Below are positions 17,784 through 26,703 of a DNA stretch of 64,000 nucleotides, piece after piece. The translations under genes were made by a program, and so were the position numbers. The stretch lies in assembly GCA_965661265.1 (NCBI GenBank), contig CBFIDE010000003.1:1-64000 (forward strand). Direction: 5' to 3'. Position 1 is the first letter of the stretch. The number at the start of each line of letters is the position of its first letter. The notes under the pieces are model-generated. The model saw nothing but the letters and a program-made list of their open reading frames with translations, was not told the origin of the DNA and did not search any database. Origin of the DNA: CBFIDE01 sp965661265 (GTDB lineage Bacteria; Bacteroidota; Bacteroidia; Flavobacteriales; Schleiferiaceae).

Positions 17784-17967
17784 CGAATATGTAAAGTATT
17801 CTTCTGTTGCGATACAAATGGGCGTAACAATTGGCTTAGGCGCTTTTGCAGGGCAATATTTAGATGATAATTACTTCCAAACGGAAACGCCTTGGGCTAC
17901 TATTGTGCTTTCGCTATTTGCTGTATTCATCGCTTTATATAGATTATATCGAGACTTGATCAAATAA
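17734..17967 (+). CDS. atpZ: AtpZ/AtpI-family membrane protein
   Basis: Protein of 77 residues with two membrane helices (about 25-42 and 54-72) around a short loop, and a basic N-terminus. It has the AtpZ/AtpI signature AIQMGVTIGLGAFAGQYLD. AtpI/AtpZ proteins help assemble the c-ring and can conduct Mg2+/Ca2+. It is on the opposite strand from the atp operon, 4.7 kb from atpB. The 50-base overlap with the bactofilin gene is unusually long, but both frames are well supported by family motifs. Confidence 0.88.
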   Translation: MSKKTQGSSPEKKKLPNEYVKYSSVAIQMGVTIGLGAFAGQYLDDNYFQTETPWATIVLSLFAVFIALYRLYRDLIK

Positions 17968-17980
17968 AAATCGCGCAAGC
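17962..17980 (-). repeat. 19-bp repeat copy 1 (GCTTGCGCGATTTTTATTT)
   Basis: On the minus strand this 19-mer is identical to the copy at 48705-48723. It overlaps the atpZ stop region and lies in the gap before the next gene. Shorter versions of the core GCGCGAT occur elsewhere in the window. The function is unknown. Confidence 0.6.
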
Positions 17981-18054
17981 GAAAAGAATTTCAGAATTTT
18001 TCTTGGGCCCATTTTCATGTCTAATTCCATAACTTGCCAATCTATAATTCAACT

Positions 18055-18888
18055 ATGAAAAGAAAACACCTGTTTGCTTTAGTTCTAGGTCTTCTTTTGC
18101 TCTTCAGTTTAGAGTCCTTTTCTGCCATTAAAGGCAAGGAATTAAGATTAGATTTAGAAGTTGGTAAGGAGTACAAATTGGTTTCAGAATCTTCTGTAGT
18201 CTACTTTAGTGATGCTAGTTTGAGTGAACAAAAGATGAGTATGAATATATTCAACTACTTCACCTATAAGGTAACCTCAAAAACAGAAGAAGGTGTACAC
18301 CATATTGACTTAAGTGTTGATCGAGTTACACTAATGCAGGAAATAAGTGGAATGATAGTGAAGTATGATTCTGATTTAGAGGAGCAATTAGGAATGGGAG
18401 CCATGATTGCAGCTCAATTTGACTCTTTGATTGGTTCTAAAATTAGCTTTAAAATTAATGCCCTCGGGCAGGTTGTTGATCGCCCGGAAGCGGACTCTGC
18501 TAATCCCTTAGATTTATCAAACAGCCTTGAGAGTTTGTTTATGGAGTTTCCTGAAGATAAATTAAAAACAGGAAGTGCGTGGAAGAAAGAAACAAAGATT
18601 CAAGGAAGTCCTTTCAAAATAAATGTAAACTACACTGCTGAAAAAGTCTCAAAGAAAGAAATTGATTTAAAGCTAAGCGCCACTAAAGACGATCTTAGTC
18701 AAACCGATAGCTTGGATTTATCTTCTGAAGATTTTAACTTATCTATGAGTGGGTCCGCACACTTTAAAACTAAGACTGGTGAGCTTATAGAAATTAAAAA
18801 GAGCAGAACGATTAAGTCTAATTCTGCTGAAATTGGAGAGGTTTTTCTATTATCCATAACCAAGGTTTCATCAATAATTGAACAATAG
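18055..18888 (+). CDS. Secreted protein of unknown function (DUF6263-like)
   Basis: Hypothetical exported protein of 277 residues. The ATG at 18055 (MKRKHLFALVLGLLLLFSLE) gives a clean signal peptide ending near SFSA; the in-frame TTG at 18034 adds seven residues and is less likely. The mature part has repeated beta-strand patterns and a long central region, ending with SITKVSSIIEQ. The pattern of short VDRVTL and INALGQVVDRP segments resembles Bacteroidota DUF6263 proteins, but this is a weak call. No enzyme motif is visible. It is 15 bp upstream of the M23 peptidase gene and probably co-transcribed with it. Confidence 0.72.
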   Translation: MKRKHLFALVLGLLLLFSLESFSAIKGKELRLDLEVGKEYKLVSESSVVYFSDASLSEQKMSMNIFNYFTYKVTSKTEEGVHHIDLSVDRVTLMQEISGMIVKYDSDLEEQLGMGAMIAAQFDSLIGSKISFKINALGQVVDRPEADSANPLDLSNSLESLFMEFPEDKLKTGSAWKKETKIQGSPFKINVNYTAEKVSKKEIDLKLSATKDDLSQTDSLDLSSEDFNLSMSGSAHFKTKTGELIEIKKSRTIKSNSAEIGEVFLLSITKVSSIIEQ

Positions 18889-18903
18889 AGTTTCTGACTG
18901 AGT

Positions 18904-19770
18904 ATGGCTAAAAATAAGAAGAAAGAAAAGAACGCTTTTACAGAGAAGCTCCGCAGTAAGTATCGATTAGTCATACTAAACGATGATACTTTTGAGGAAA
19001 AGCTATCTTTAAAACTCAGCAGACTAAACGTATTTTTTGTTCTTGGAGTGGCAGTAATTGTTCTCATTAGCTCTACAGTACTTCTTATCGCGCTAACTCC
19101 CTTAAAAGAGTATATTCCAGGCTATAGCAGTACTCAGCTCAGAAGACAGGCAATAGAGTTGCAATTATCTGCTGATTCTGTTAAAACAGAGCTTGCCTAT
19201 AATCAACGTTATTTATTGAATTTAAAGAATATCATAAACGGCAATCCTATTCATGATTATTCTGATACCACCATTTCAGACTCAATCATTCAATATGAGT
19301 TGAATAGGCAAATTTCTCATAGAGATGCTGAGTTACGGGCCCTTGTGGAAGAAGAAGAAAAGTTTAATCTTCTGTCTCAAAGCGACAAAATTCCTGTAGG
19401 TAGTGGTAGTTTTTTCAATCCCATTAAAGGTTTAATAACCGATAGTTTTTCTTTAGAAAAAACTCACTTAGGAATTGATATTGTTGGCAAACCCAATGAA
19501 ATTATAAAGAGCATACAAGATGGAATTGTGGTTTTCACCGATTGGACAGCTGAGGGTGGATACGTACTGTTAATTCAGCATCCTGCTGACTACATAAGTG
19601 TTTATAAGCATAATTCTGCCTTGTTAAAACAACAAGGCTCATTAGTCAAGGCTGGGGAGCCGATCGCAATTATAGGAAATTCAGGAGAGCAAAGCACGGG
19701 TCCTCATTTGCACTTTGAGTTATGGTATCGCGGTAACGCCGTAAACCCAACAGATTATTTGGCTTTTTAA
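18904..19770 (+). CDS. M23 family metallopeptidase (LytM), membrane-anchored
   Basis: Peptidoglycan endopeptidase of 288 residues. There is a basic cytoplasmic start, one membrane helix (about 43-65), a coiled linker (about 75-160) and a LytM domain (about 170-285). Zinc-site residues are present: H188 and D192 (THLGIDI), H236 and the HLH pair at 268-270. The catalytic domain therefore looks active, unlike regulatory EnvC/NlpD types. Related enzymes act with bactofilins in cell-shape control, and a bactofilin gene lies 1.1 kb upstream. It converges with rnhA with one base between the stops. Confidence 0.9.
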   Translation: MAKNKKKEKNAFTEKLRSKYRLVILNDDTFEEKLSLKLSRLNVFFVLGVAVIVLISSTVLLIALTPLKEYIPGYSSTQLRRQAIELQLSADSVKTELAYNQRYLLNLKNIINGNPIHDYSDTTISDSIIQYELNRQISHRDAELRALVEEEEKFNLLSQSDKIPVGSGSFFNPIKGLITDSFSLEKTHLGIDIVGKPNEIIKSIQDGIVVFTDWTAEGGYVLLIQHPADYISVYKHNSALLKQQGSLVKAGEPIAIIGNSGEQSTGPHLHFELWYRGNAVNPTDYLAF

Positions 19771-19771
19771 A

Positions 19772-20239
19772 CTACTTTTCTCTTCTTTCTTCTGTTTCAA
19801 AAAAAGAATCTATTGCCGGATTAATTTCTTTTGATGCCTCAACTGCAAGTGTGTCACAACGCTCATTTTGGGGATGATTATTATGTCCTTTGATCCAGTG
19901 TAACTTTGGCTTATGTATTCTGTAAATTGGTAAAAAAGCCTTCCATAAATCTGGATTCTTTTTATCCTTAAATGCCTTTTTCTCCCAACTAAAGAGCCAT
20001 CCTTTCTGGACAGCATCCACAACATATTTGCTGTCTGAATAAACATGAACGTCTAGCCCAATTTTTTTAAGCTGTTCTAAGGCAACAATTACTGCCTTGA
20101 GTTCCATTCTATTATTAGTTGTTCTGCGATAGCCCTTTGAAAGCTCCTTTCTTTTAGACCCGCTTTCCATAACAATTCCATAGCCCCCTGGGCCAGGATT
20201 GCCACGGGCGGAACCATCGGTATAGATATTTACTCTCAC
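19772..20239 (-). CDS. rnhA: Ribonuclease HI
   Basis: Cuts the RNA strand of RNA-DNA hybrids, as in Okazaki primers and R-loops. It is 155 residues, the typical length of bacterial RNase HI. The catalytic acidic set is complete: D8 (YTDGSARGNPG), E46 (NRMELKAV), D69 (VYSDSKYV) and D129 (NERCDTLA), with the basic handle region WSWEKKAFKDKKN-like segment between them. Its ATG shares one base with the purN stop, so the two form one transcript. Confidence 0.96.
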   Translation of the reverse strand: MRVNIYTDGSARGNPGPGGYGIVMESGSKRKELSKGYRRTTNNRMELKAVIVALEQLKKIGLDVHVYSDSKYVVDAVQKGWLFSWEKKAFKDKKNPDLWKAFLPIYRIHKPKLHWIKGHNNHPQNERCDTLAVEASKEINPAIDSFFETEERREK

Positions 20240-20805
20240 TAAGCGTTAATCAAGAGGTACTCAATGAGCTCGGGGTAGTGCTTATATTCTAATTGTTGAA
20301 TTTTATACTGAAGATCTTCAGCGCTATCTTCAAAGTCCACTTCTACTGATTCCTGAAAAAGAATATCACCTTCATCATATTCTTCAGTAACGTAGTGAAT
20401 AGTGATTCCTGATTCTTCCTCCTCATTTTCAATTACCGCATTGTGAACATGCATTCCGTACATTCCTTCACCACCATAATCCGGCAATAAGCTAGGATGG
20501 ATATTAATTACTGCATCTGGGAACTCTGAAAGTAAAGAATTTGGCACTTTTTTAAGGAAACCGGCCAAAACTATGAGGTCAATTTTATTTTTTTTTAGTT
20601 TTTGCAAGACCTCTCCATTTTCTAAGTCTTCAACTTTAAAAAGGTGGCATGGCACCCCTAATTTTCTTGATCTTTCAACAACTCCAGCTTTAGAATTATT
20701 GCTAAAAACCGCTTGTACTCTAGCAATATCACTTTCTTCAAAAAACTGAATAATGTTCTCTGCGTTAGATCCAGAGCCTGACGCAAAAATAGCTATGTGT
20801 TTCAT
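20239..20805 (-). CDS. purN: Phosphoribosylglycinamide formyltransferase
   Basis: Third step of purine synthesis: transfers a formyl group from 10-formyl-THF to GAR. It is 188 residues. Seen: the phosphate-binding loop FASGSGSNAENI at the N-terminus, the folate region VINIHPSLLPDYGGEGMYG with the catalytic Asn and His, and GITIHYVTEEYDEGDI with the Asp. The length and motifs match single-domain PurN. It is followed directly by rnhA. Confidence 0.96.
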   Translation of the reverse strand: MKHIAIFASGSGSNAENIIQFFEESDIARVQAVFSNNSKAGVVERSRKLGVPCHLFKVEDLENGEVLQKLKKNKIDLIVLAGFLKKVPNSLLSEFPDAVINIHPSLLPDYGGEGMYGMHVHNAVIENEEEESGITIHYVTEEYDEGDILFQESVEVDFEDSAEDLQYKIQQLEYKHYPELIEYLLINA

Positions 20806-20874
20806 TTAGGCAAAAGTCCGAATAAATTATGGGGTAAATATAATATATGCTGAAGACCTTATTAAGTTTATTCC

Positions 20875-20902
20875 TTGATTTTTGATAAATTTACTTTCTT
20901 TG
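20875..20902 (+). promoter_or_regulatory. Likely promoter of acpP-fabF-rnc
   Basis: A TTG at 20875-20877 and TTTCTTTG at 20895-20902 (one mismatch to TAnnTTTG) are separated by 17 bp. They lie about 28 bases before the acpP ATG, in the gap between divergent purN and acpP. Confidence 0.45.
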
Positions 20903-20929
20903 CATCTTAATAATTTAAAAAAATCAAAC

Positions 20930-21166
20930 ATGTCAGAAATTGCTTCTAAAGTTAAAGCTATCATTGTTGATAAGCTTGGCGTAGACGAGAATGAAGTAAC
21001 TAACGAAGCTAGCTTCACAAACGATTTAGGTGCTGATTCACTTGATACGGTGGAGTTAATCATGGAATTCGAAAAAGAATTTGATATCCAAATTCCAGAT
21101 GATCAAGCCGAAGGTATTGCTACAGTAGGTAATGCTGTATCTTATATTGAAGAAGCGAAGAAGTAA
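20930..21166 (+). CDS. acpP: Acyl carrier protein
   Basis: Carrier of growing fatty-acyl chains, 78 residues from the ATG at 20930 (MSEIASKVKAI). An in-frame start further upstream adds 16 residues not found in the family. The phosphopantetheine serine is in the DSL motif of NDLGADSLDTVELIMEFE. The very acidic four-helix composition is normal for ACP. It is followed by fabF after nine bases, as in many bacteria. Confidence 0.97.
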   Translation: MSEIASKVKAIIVDKLGVDENEVTNEASFTNDLGADSLDTVELIMEFEKEFDIQIPDDQAEGIATVGNAVSYIEEAKK

Positions 21167-21175
21167 GAATCCTTT

Positions 21176-22429
21176 ATGGAACTTAAAAGAGTCGTTATAA
21201 CTGGATTAGGCGCTTTGTCTCCTGTGGGTAATACTGCTAGCGAAAGCTGGCAAGGTTTACTTAGTGGACAGAGTGGTGCTGGACCAATCACACTTTTTGA
21301 CCGCACCCATTTTAAAACCAAGTTTGCCTGCGAAGTAAAAAACTTTGAGGTAACTGACTTCATAAATAGGAAAGAGGCTAGAAAGATGGATAGGTTTACA
21401 CACCTTGCCATGGTAGCTGCTGATGAAGCAATCATTGACAGCGGAATAACAGATAGCAATATTGACCTAGAAGAGGTCGGTGTTATTTGGGGATCTGGAA
21501 TTGGTGGCTTGGATACTTTCTTAAATGAAAGTGTTGACTATGCGAACAATAATCGCGTACCTCGGTTCAATCCATTCTTCATTCCAAAAATGATTGCGGA
21601 CATTACTCCTGGACATATTTCTATCAAGTATGGTTTTATGGGACCTAATTTCACAACCGTTTCAGCATGTGCTTCTGCATCTAACGCATTAATTGATGCC
21701 TATAACTACATTAGGTTGGGTCAGGCAAGTGTTATTGTAAGTGGAGGTAGTGAAGCAGGTATTACTGAAGCAGGTATTGGTGGGTTTAATGCTATGCATG
21801 CTCTTAGCACTAGAAATGATGATCCTTTAACTGCTAGCCGTCCTTTTGATAAGGATAGAGATGGTTTTGTTATGGGTGAAGGAAGTGCTTGTTTTATTCT
21901 TGAAGAATATGAGCATGCAATTGCTAGAGGTGCCAAAATCTATGCAGAAGTTGGAGGAGCTGGCTTATCAGCTGATGCCCACCACATAACTGCTCCACAT
22001 CCTGATGGATTAGGTGCGACTAAGGTGATGCAAAGAGCTCTTAAAGATTCCGGACTAGATTTTACTGAAATCGACTATATCAATGTGCACGGGACTTCAA
22101 CTCCTTTAGGAGATGTTGCCGAACTAAAAGCGATTAAAGCTGTTTTTGGTGAACACGCTTACTCCATGAACATTAGTTCTACTAAGTCCATGACAGGTCA
22201 CTTATTAGGCGCTGCTGGTGCTATTGAGTCCTTTGCAGCTGTAATGGCTGTTCATGATGATATTGTGCCTCCAACGATTAATCATTTTACAGATGACCCT
22301 GAGATTGATAGTAAACTAAATTTGACCTTTGGTAAAGCTCAGAAAAGAGTAGTTAATGCTGCACTCAACAATACCTTTGGGTTTGGTGGGCATAATGCTT
22401 CTATTCTTTTCAAGAAGTTCAAAGCTTAA
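21176..22429 (+). CDS. fabF: 3-oxoacyl-ACP synthase II
   Basis: Condensing enzyme of fatty-acid elongation, 417 residues. The catalytic triad of KAS I/II enzymes is present: C165 (TTVSACASASNAL), a first histidine in the HGTSTPLGD motif and a second in the C-terminal GFGGHNAS. Lys in SSTKSMTGHLLGAAG is also conserved. It lies between acpP and rnc with no gap to rnc. Confidence 0.98.
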   Translation: MELKRVVITGLGALSPVGNTASESWQGLLSGQSGAGPITLFDRTHFKTKFACEVKNFEVTDFINRKEARKMDRFTHLAMVAADEAIIDSGITDSNIDLEEVGVIWGSGIGGLDTFLNESVDYANNNRVPRFNPFFIPKMIADITPGHISIKYGFMGPNFTTVSACASASNALIDAYNYIRLGQASVIVSGGSEAGITEAGIGGFNAMHALSTRNDDPLTASRPFDKDRDGFVMGEGSACFILEEYEHAIARGAKIYAEVGGAGLSADAHHITAPHPDGLGATKVMQRALKDSGLDFTEIDYINVHGTSTPLGDVAELKAIKAVFGEHAYSMNISSTKSMTGHLLGAAGAIESFAAVMAVHDDIVPPTINHFTDDPEIDSKLNLTFGKAQKRVVNAALNNTFGFGGHNASILFKKFKA

Positions 22430-23149
22430 ATGCTTCAATGGATAAAAAAAATAAGTTCCCGGCCTAAAAGGCTTGGGGACTTTTTTTTTGAAATATCCGC
22501 TATAACAGGCTTAAAAGTTAAATCTACTGAAGCCTATGAGCTTGCCTTTAGACATAGCTCTGCTACTACAAAAATCAAAGGAATAAAGCTAAATAATGAA
22601 CGGCTTGAATATCTAGGCGATTCTATCCTTGGTGCGGTTGTTAGCGATTTCCTCTACCACAATTTCCCCTCAGAACACGAGGGCTTTCTGAGCAGAATGC
22701 GTTCAAAGATAGTGAGTAGAAATAGCCTGAATGAAATTGGATTAGGGCTAGGTTTAAACGCTCTAATAATTAAAGGAAATGCACGTTCCAAAATTCCAAG
22801 CTCACTTCTCGGAGATACTCTTGAGGCTCTTATTGGTGCTGTTTATTTAGACCACGGCTATGATAAATGTGCTAACTTTATCAATTCAAAAATACTAGAT
22901 ACATTTATTGAGCTTGATATTCTTGAAAATAGAATTAGCAGCTATAAAAGTAGTCTACTAGAATGGGGCCAAAAGCATAAGCTTAGTCTTCAATTTAAAT
23001 TAAGCGGGAGTTGGGGCGAAAGTCATAATCGATATTATGAAATGAGTCTTTTTTGCGATAACAAATTTGTGAGCAAACATACTGCACAGAGCAAGAAAAA
23101 AGCAGAAGAAGAAGCTAGTAAAAAAGCATATGACAAATTGGTGGGCTAA
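22430..23149 (+). CDS. rnc: Ribonuclease III
   Basis: Cleaves double-stranded RNA, including rRNA precursors; 239 residues. It has the signature NERLEYLGDSILGAVVSDFLY, the second acidic motif DTLEALIGAVYLDHGY and a C-terminal dsRNA-binding domain ending with KKAEEEASKKAYDKL. The ATG starts directly after the fabF stop, and the next gene follows without a gap, so acpP-fabF-rnc and the IPExxxVDY gene form one tight operon. Confidence 0.96.
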   Translation: MLQWIKKISSRPKRLGDFFFEISAITGLKVKSTEAYELAFRHSSATTKIKGIKLNNERLEYLGDSILGAVVSDFLYHNFPSEHEGFLSRMRSKIVSRNSLNEIGLGLGLNALIIKGNARSKIPSSLLGDTLEALIGAVYLDHGYDKCANFINSKILDTFIELDILENRISSYKSSLLEWGQKHKLSLQFKLSGSWGESHNRYYEMSLFCDNKFVSKHTAQSKKKAEEEASKKAYDKLVG

Positions 23150-23638
23150 ATGAGTGGGAAAAAAATTGTGTTAGATGAAATTGTAGATTGGTCAGAGTTC
23201 ACCATCTTTGGACTAGTTAGTGATGCTCCTGATTACAAAATCTGCTTTCATTTAAATAGCCTTTTAGGTTTAGAAATGGTGCGAGCAAAAAATGACTATC
23301 AAGTTCACCATAAGGGTCAAACACACTTTTACCCTCACTATTTCTGTTTTGACCCTATGAAAGATGTTTATTGGAATTTCACTTCTAATAAATACAGCTA
23401 TTTGAATGTGGAGCAGAAGGAAACTAATGGTGGCTTATTTGACTTACCCCAAACAAAACAATTGCTCATTCCAAATCTGCCTTTTGTAGACTACTTTTTT
23501 TGGATAGAGGGAAACTTTTATAATACTTGGAAAGAAGAGCTTAACGTTAAGTTAAACCAAATGAGTTACGTTCGCACACTACAAGTGATAAATGCGGAAA
23601 GAACAAAGAATATTAAAAATTTAATTATACCAGATTGA
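23150..23638 (+). CDS. IPExxxVDY family protein, unknown function
   Basis: Protein of 162 residues, a family confined to Bacteroidota. The name-giving motif is present here as LIPNLPFVDYFFWIEG, where family members typically have I-P-E-x3-V-D-Y. There is no signal peptide or membrane segment, so it is cytoplasmic. The conserved position between rnc and pyk in related genomes points to a housekeeping role, but none is known. The stop codon overlaps the pyk start by one base. Confidence 0.85.
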   Translation: MSGKKIVLDEIVDWSEFTIFGLVSDAPDYKICFHLNSLLGLEMVRAKNDYQVHHKGQTHFYPHYFCFDPMKDVYWNFTSNKYSYLNVEQKETNGGLFDLPQTKQLLIPNLPFVDYFFWIEGNFYNTWKEELNVKLNQMSYVRTLQVINAERTKNIKNLIIPD

Positions 23639-25149
23639 TGAATATAAATAAGGCAAAGATTGTAGCTACATTAGGTCCAGCGTGTTCTAGCAAAGAAGTA
23701 ATGCTAGAAATGATTAACGAGGGGGTTAATGTTTTTAGAATAAACTTTAGCCATAGTAGTCATGAAGATGCTATTAAGCTAATCAAGCAAGTAAGAGGAA
23801 TCAATGATGAATATGGCTATAATATTGCCCTTTTAGGTGATTTACAAGGTCCTAAACTAAGGATAGGAGTTGTAAAAGAGGGCACGGTTGTCAAGGTTGG
23901 CGATGAACTGAAGTTCTCAAATGTAGATAAAGAAGGATCTGCTTCTGAAGTTTATATGAACTATTCCAAATTCCCTCAAGACGTTCAAGTGGGAGAAAGA
24001 ATCCTTGTGGATGACGGAAAGCTGATGTTTGAAGTATTAAAGACCAACGGAGTAGATGAAGTAATCACTAAAGTAATCCAAGGCGGACCCTTAAAGTCAA
24101 AAAAGGGTGTAAACCTACCTAACACTAAAATTTCACTTCCTTGTCTTACTAAGAAAGATCTAGAAGATTTAGAAGTTGCTTTAGAGTACGAACTAGAATG
24201 GATCGCTCTGTCATTTGTGAGATATGCTGAAGACGTTGAAGAACTGAGAGCATTAATCAACGCAAGCCGGGCCCCAAGTAAAATTATTTCAAAAATTGAG
24301 AAGCCAGAAGCTGTAGTTGATATTGATAATATTATTGAAGCTACAGATGCAATTATGGTTGCAAGAGGTGACCTTGGAGTTGAGGTTCCTATGCAGGGTG
24401 TTCCATTGATTCAAAAAATGATTGTAGAGAAGTGCCATATAAGAGCTCGTCCTGTGGTTATTGCCACTCAGATGATGGAAACCATGATTGAGCAGATGAC
24501 TCCTACTAGAGCAGAAGTAAATGACGTCGCAAATAGTGTTTTAGATGGTGCAGATGCAGTTATGTTAAGCGGTGAGACTAGCGTAGGTAAATTCCCNNNN
24601 NNNNNNAATGACGTCGCAAATAGTGTTTTAGATGGTGCAGATGCAGTTATGTTAAGCGGTGAGACTAGCGTAGGTAAATTCCCCGTAGAAGTTATCAAAA
24701 CCATGTCTAAAATTATTTCTCATATTGAGGAAAGCGGGCAGGTTAAAACCAAGTTTGAAAACCCTCCTAAGTATAGAAACGATAGGTTCATTACCGATAG
24801 TATTTGTTATAATGCTAGTAAGGTAGCTGATCAGATTGGCGCTTCCGCGATATTAACAATGACCTTTAGCGGATATACCGGCTTTAAAATATCTTCACAT
24901 AGACCAAAAACTAACATCATTGTATTTACAGCAAACCGCTCCATCCTAAATATGTTGAGCCTTATCTGGGGTGTAAGGGGCTTTTTCTACGATGCAATGG
25001 AAAGTACTGATAGTACTTTTGAGGATATTGATGTGATTGTAAAAGAAAAGGGAATTGTATCCCAAGGAGATTTAGTAATCAAGATTGCTAGTATGCCTAT
25101 TCAGAAAAGCGGAACCACCAATATGATGAAAATCACGCCAGTGGACTAA
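23638..25149 (+). CDS. pyk: Pyruvate kinase, interrupted by a scaffold gap
   Basis: Last glycolytic step, phosphoenolpyruvate + ADP to pyruvate + ATP. The ATG is at 23638 (MNINKAKIVATLGPACSS). Seen: NFSHSS, the Lys/Glu/Asp metal site (IEKPEAVVDIDN and MVARGDLGVEVP) and ATQMMETMIE. The frame contains ten N (24597-24606) flanked by two identical 77-base copies, both in frame. Removing one copy and the gap leaves about 474 residues, the normal length of pyruvate kinase. The duplication is therefore an assembly artefact and the gene is probably intact. Confidence 0.93.
   Translation: MNINKAKIVATLGPACSSKEVMLEMINEGVNVFRINFSHSSHEDAIKLIKQVRGINDEYGYNIALLGDLQGPKLRIGVVKEGTVVKVGDELKFSNVDKEGSASEVYMNYSKFPQDVQVGERILVDDGKLMFEVLKTNGVDEVITKVIQGGPLKSKKGVNLPNTKISLPCLTKKDLEDLEVALEYELEWIALSFVRYAEDVEELRALINASRAPSKIISKIEKPEAVVDIDNIIEATDAIMVARGDLGVEVPMQGVPLIQKMIVEKCHIRARPVVIATQMMETMIEQMTPTRAEVNDVANSVLDGADAVMLSGETSVGKFXXXXNDVANSVLDGADAVMLSGETSVGKFPVEVIKTMSKIISHIEESGQVKTKFENPPKYRNDRFITDSICYNASKVADQIGASAILTMTFSGYTGFKISSHRPKTNIIVFTANRSILNMLSLIWGVRGFFYDAMESTDSTFEDIDVIVKEKGIVSQGDLVIKIASMPIQKSGTTNMMKITPVD
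24520..24596 (+). repeat. 77-bp duplicated contig end, copy 1
   Basis: Identical to 24607-24683 across the N gap, within pyk. This is the pattern left when two overlapping contigs are joined without merging the overlap. Confidence 0.9.
24597..24606. other. Scaffold gap (10 N)
   Basis: Ten unknown bases inside pyk, flanked by the same 77 bases on both sides. The fixed gap size is a placeholder, not a measured length. Confidence 0.97.
24607..24683 (+). repeat. 77-bp duplicated contig end, copy 2
   Basis: Second copy of the overlap described for 24520-24596. It keeps the pyk reading frame open through the gap. Confidence 0.9.
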
Positions 25150-25178
25150 GTAATAATACGATATTATTGAGTAAAAAA

Positions 25179-25217
25179 AGGAGAGCTATTGTAGGTTACA
25201 GTAGCGCTCCTTTCTTG
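25179..25217 (+). terminator. Terminator after pyk
   Basis: Stem AGGAGAGCTA...TAGCGCTCCT with one bulged G and a 13-nt loop, followed by TTCTTGT on the plus strand and preceded by seven A. It can serve pyk and, from the other side, pheS. Confidence 0.7.
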
Positions 25218-25234
25218 TATATATTCAAAAAGTC

Positions 25235-26254
25235 TTAAAGCGTAGTTCCAAATTGCTCCAAAAACTTAGCGTCATTTTCAAATAATAATCTGATATCAGG
25301 AATTTGAAATTTGTGCATAGCTATTCTTTCTACACCTATTCCAAAAGCATAACCGCTATACTTCTTTGAATCAATGCCACAATTTTCTAATACATTAGGA
25401 TCTACCATTCCGCAACCCATTACCTCAAGCCAACCAGTTCCCTTGGTCATTTTATAATCGCGCTCGTTCTCTAAGCCCCAATAAACATCCATTTCAGCAC
25501 TAGGCTCTGTAAACGGAAAATAAGATGGTCTCAATCTAATTTTTGTGTCTTTTCCAAAGAATTCCTGAGCAAAATATAATAGGGTTTGTTTTAAGTCAGC
25601 AAAACTTACATTCTCATCAATATATAATCCTTCTACTTGATGAAAAATACAATGAGATCTGGCGGAAATTGCCTCATTTCTGAATACTCTTCCTGGAGAA
25701 AGAGTTCTAATAGGAACTTCATTTTGCTCCATTGCTCTAACCTGTACACTGGAAGTGTGTGTTCTTAAAGCCCAATCAGGGTTTCGTTGCACAAAAAAAG
25801 TGTCCTGCATATCTCTAGCAGGATGTTCCTCTGGAAAGTTTAAGGCTGTAAAGTTGTGCCAGTCATCTTCAATCTCAGGCCCTTCAGAAACATTGAACCC
25901 TATTCTTTGAAAGATAGAAACAATCTCATTTTTCACCAAATTCACCGGATGCCTTGCTCCTTTGAAGTAAGCTTTATACGGTTTGCTGATGTCCTCTTGT
26001 GTTTGAAAAGTCGTCTCTGAGGATAAATTTGAAGAAAGTTCCTCAATTTTATCATTGGCGGCTGTCTTCAACTCATTAAGAACCTTACCCAAAACTCTCT
26101 TTTGATCGGGTGCCAAACCCTTGAACTCCTCAAACAGAGCGGGTATTAGACCCTTTCTCCCTAAGTACTTGATTCTGAAGTTTTCTAAAGATTCTGCAGA
26201 AGAATCATTGAAACTTGCAATCTCATCTAAATAAGCTTTAATTTTAGCATCCAT
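25235..26254 (-). CDS. pheS: Phenylalanine--tRNA ligase subunit alpha
   Basis: Catalytic subunit of class II PheRS, 339 residues. Seen: the N-terminal coiled coil, motif 1 region (HPVNLVKNEIVSIF), motif 2 (FRNEAISARSHCIFHQVEG), the Phe pocket (FTEPSAEMDV) and motif 3 (YAFGIGVERIAM). The length is standard. The beta subunit gene (pheT) is not adjacent, as in many Bacteroidota. Confidence 0.97.
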   Translation of the reverse strand: MDAKIKAYLDEIASFNDSSAESLENFRIKYLGRKGLIPALFEEFKGLAPDQKRVLGKVLNELKTAANDKIEELSSNLSSETTFQTQEDISKPYKAYFKGARHPVNLVKNEIVSIFQRIGFNVSEGPEIEDDWHNFTALNFPEEHPARDMQDTFFVQRNPDWALRTHTSSVQVRAMEQNEVPIRTLSPGRVFRNEAISARSHCIFHQVEGLYIDENVSFADLKQTLLYFAQEFFGKDTKIRLRPSYFPFTEPSAEMDVYWGLENERDYKMTKGTGWLEVMGCGMVDPNVLENCGIDSKKYSGYAFGIGVERIAMHKFQIPDIRLLFENDAKFLEQFGTTL

Positions 26255-26325
26255 AAAAGGCTAAAAATCTATTGTTTGCGTTTATTATATTTACCGATGC
26301 AAAGATGACAATTATTAAATAAACA

Positions 26326-26703
26326 ATGAGAGCTTTACTTATTACTTTTACAAGGCTTCTGACACTTACGTTATTCGCAATGCTTATCTTTACATCTTGC
26401 TCTAAAGATGAAAGAGATTATAAATTAACAATTCATGTGACTGTAGAAGATAATATTTCTGTTCAAAACTCTTTGGTCAGAGTATATGCTCCAATAGCTA
26501 ATACTCTTGTTGATTACTGGGGAACAACCGATGAAAACGGTGAGCTCACTTTTGAGTTTGGAAATGAAGTAGTCGTTGAAATAATCGCTTCTAAAAGTTC
26601 ATTTAAAAATTGTGGCTTTATTGCCCTAGATAGAGGAGATAACTTTATCCAAATTGATCTTAAAGCTTTTGGAGAAGAAAACAGATGTAAAGATGGCCAG
26701 TAA
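26326..26703 (+). CDS. Small lipoprotein with Ig-like/carboxypeptidase-regulatory fold, paralogue 1
   Basis: Lipoprotein of 125 residues: a signal with the lipobox FTSCSKDE, then a single domain with the pattern YKLTIHVTV..ISVQNSLVRVYAP and WGTTDENGELTFEFG. The asymmetric strand-turn pattern (variable segment, then TDENGEL) resembles the beta-sandwich of carboxypeptidase-regulatory-like or Cna-B domains. The function is unknown. The next gene encodes a paralogue and overlaps it by 11 bases, so the pair arose by tandem duplication and is co-translated. Confidence 0.75.
   Translation: MRALLITFTRLLTLTLFAMLIFTSCSKDERDYKLTIHVTVEDNISVQNSLVRVYAPIANTLVDYWGTTDENGELTFEFGNEVVVEIIASKSSFKNCGFIALDRGDNFIQIDLKAFGEENRCKDGQ

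Noticed and set aside
24520..24683. A genuine tandem duplication in pyruvate kinase
   Set aside because: The copies are identical and separated by a placeholder of N, and collapsing them restores the normal protein length.
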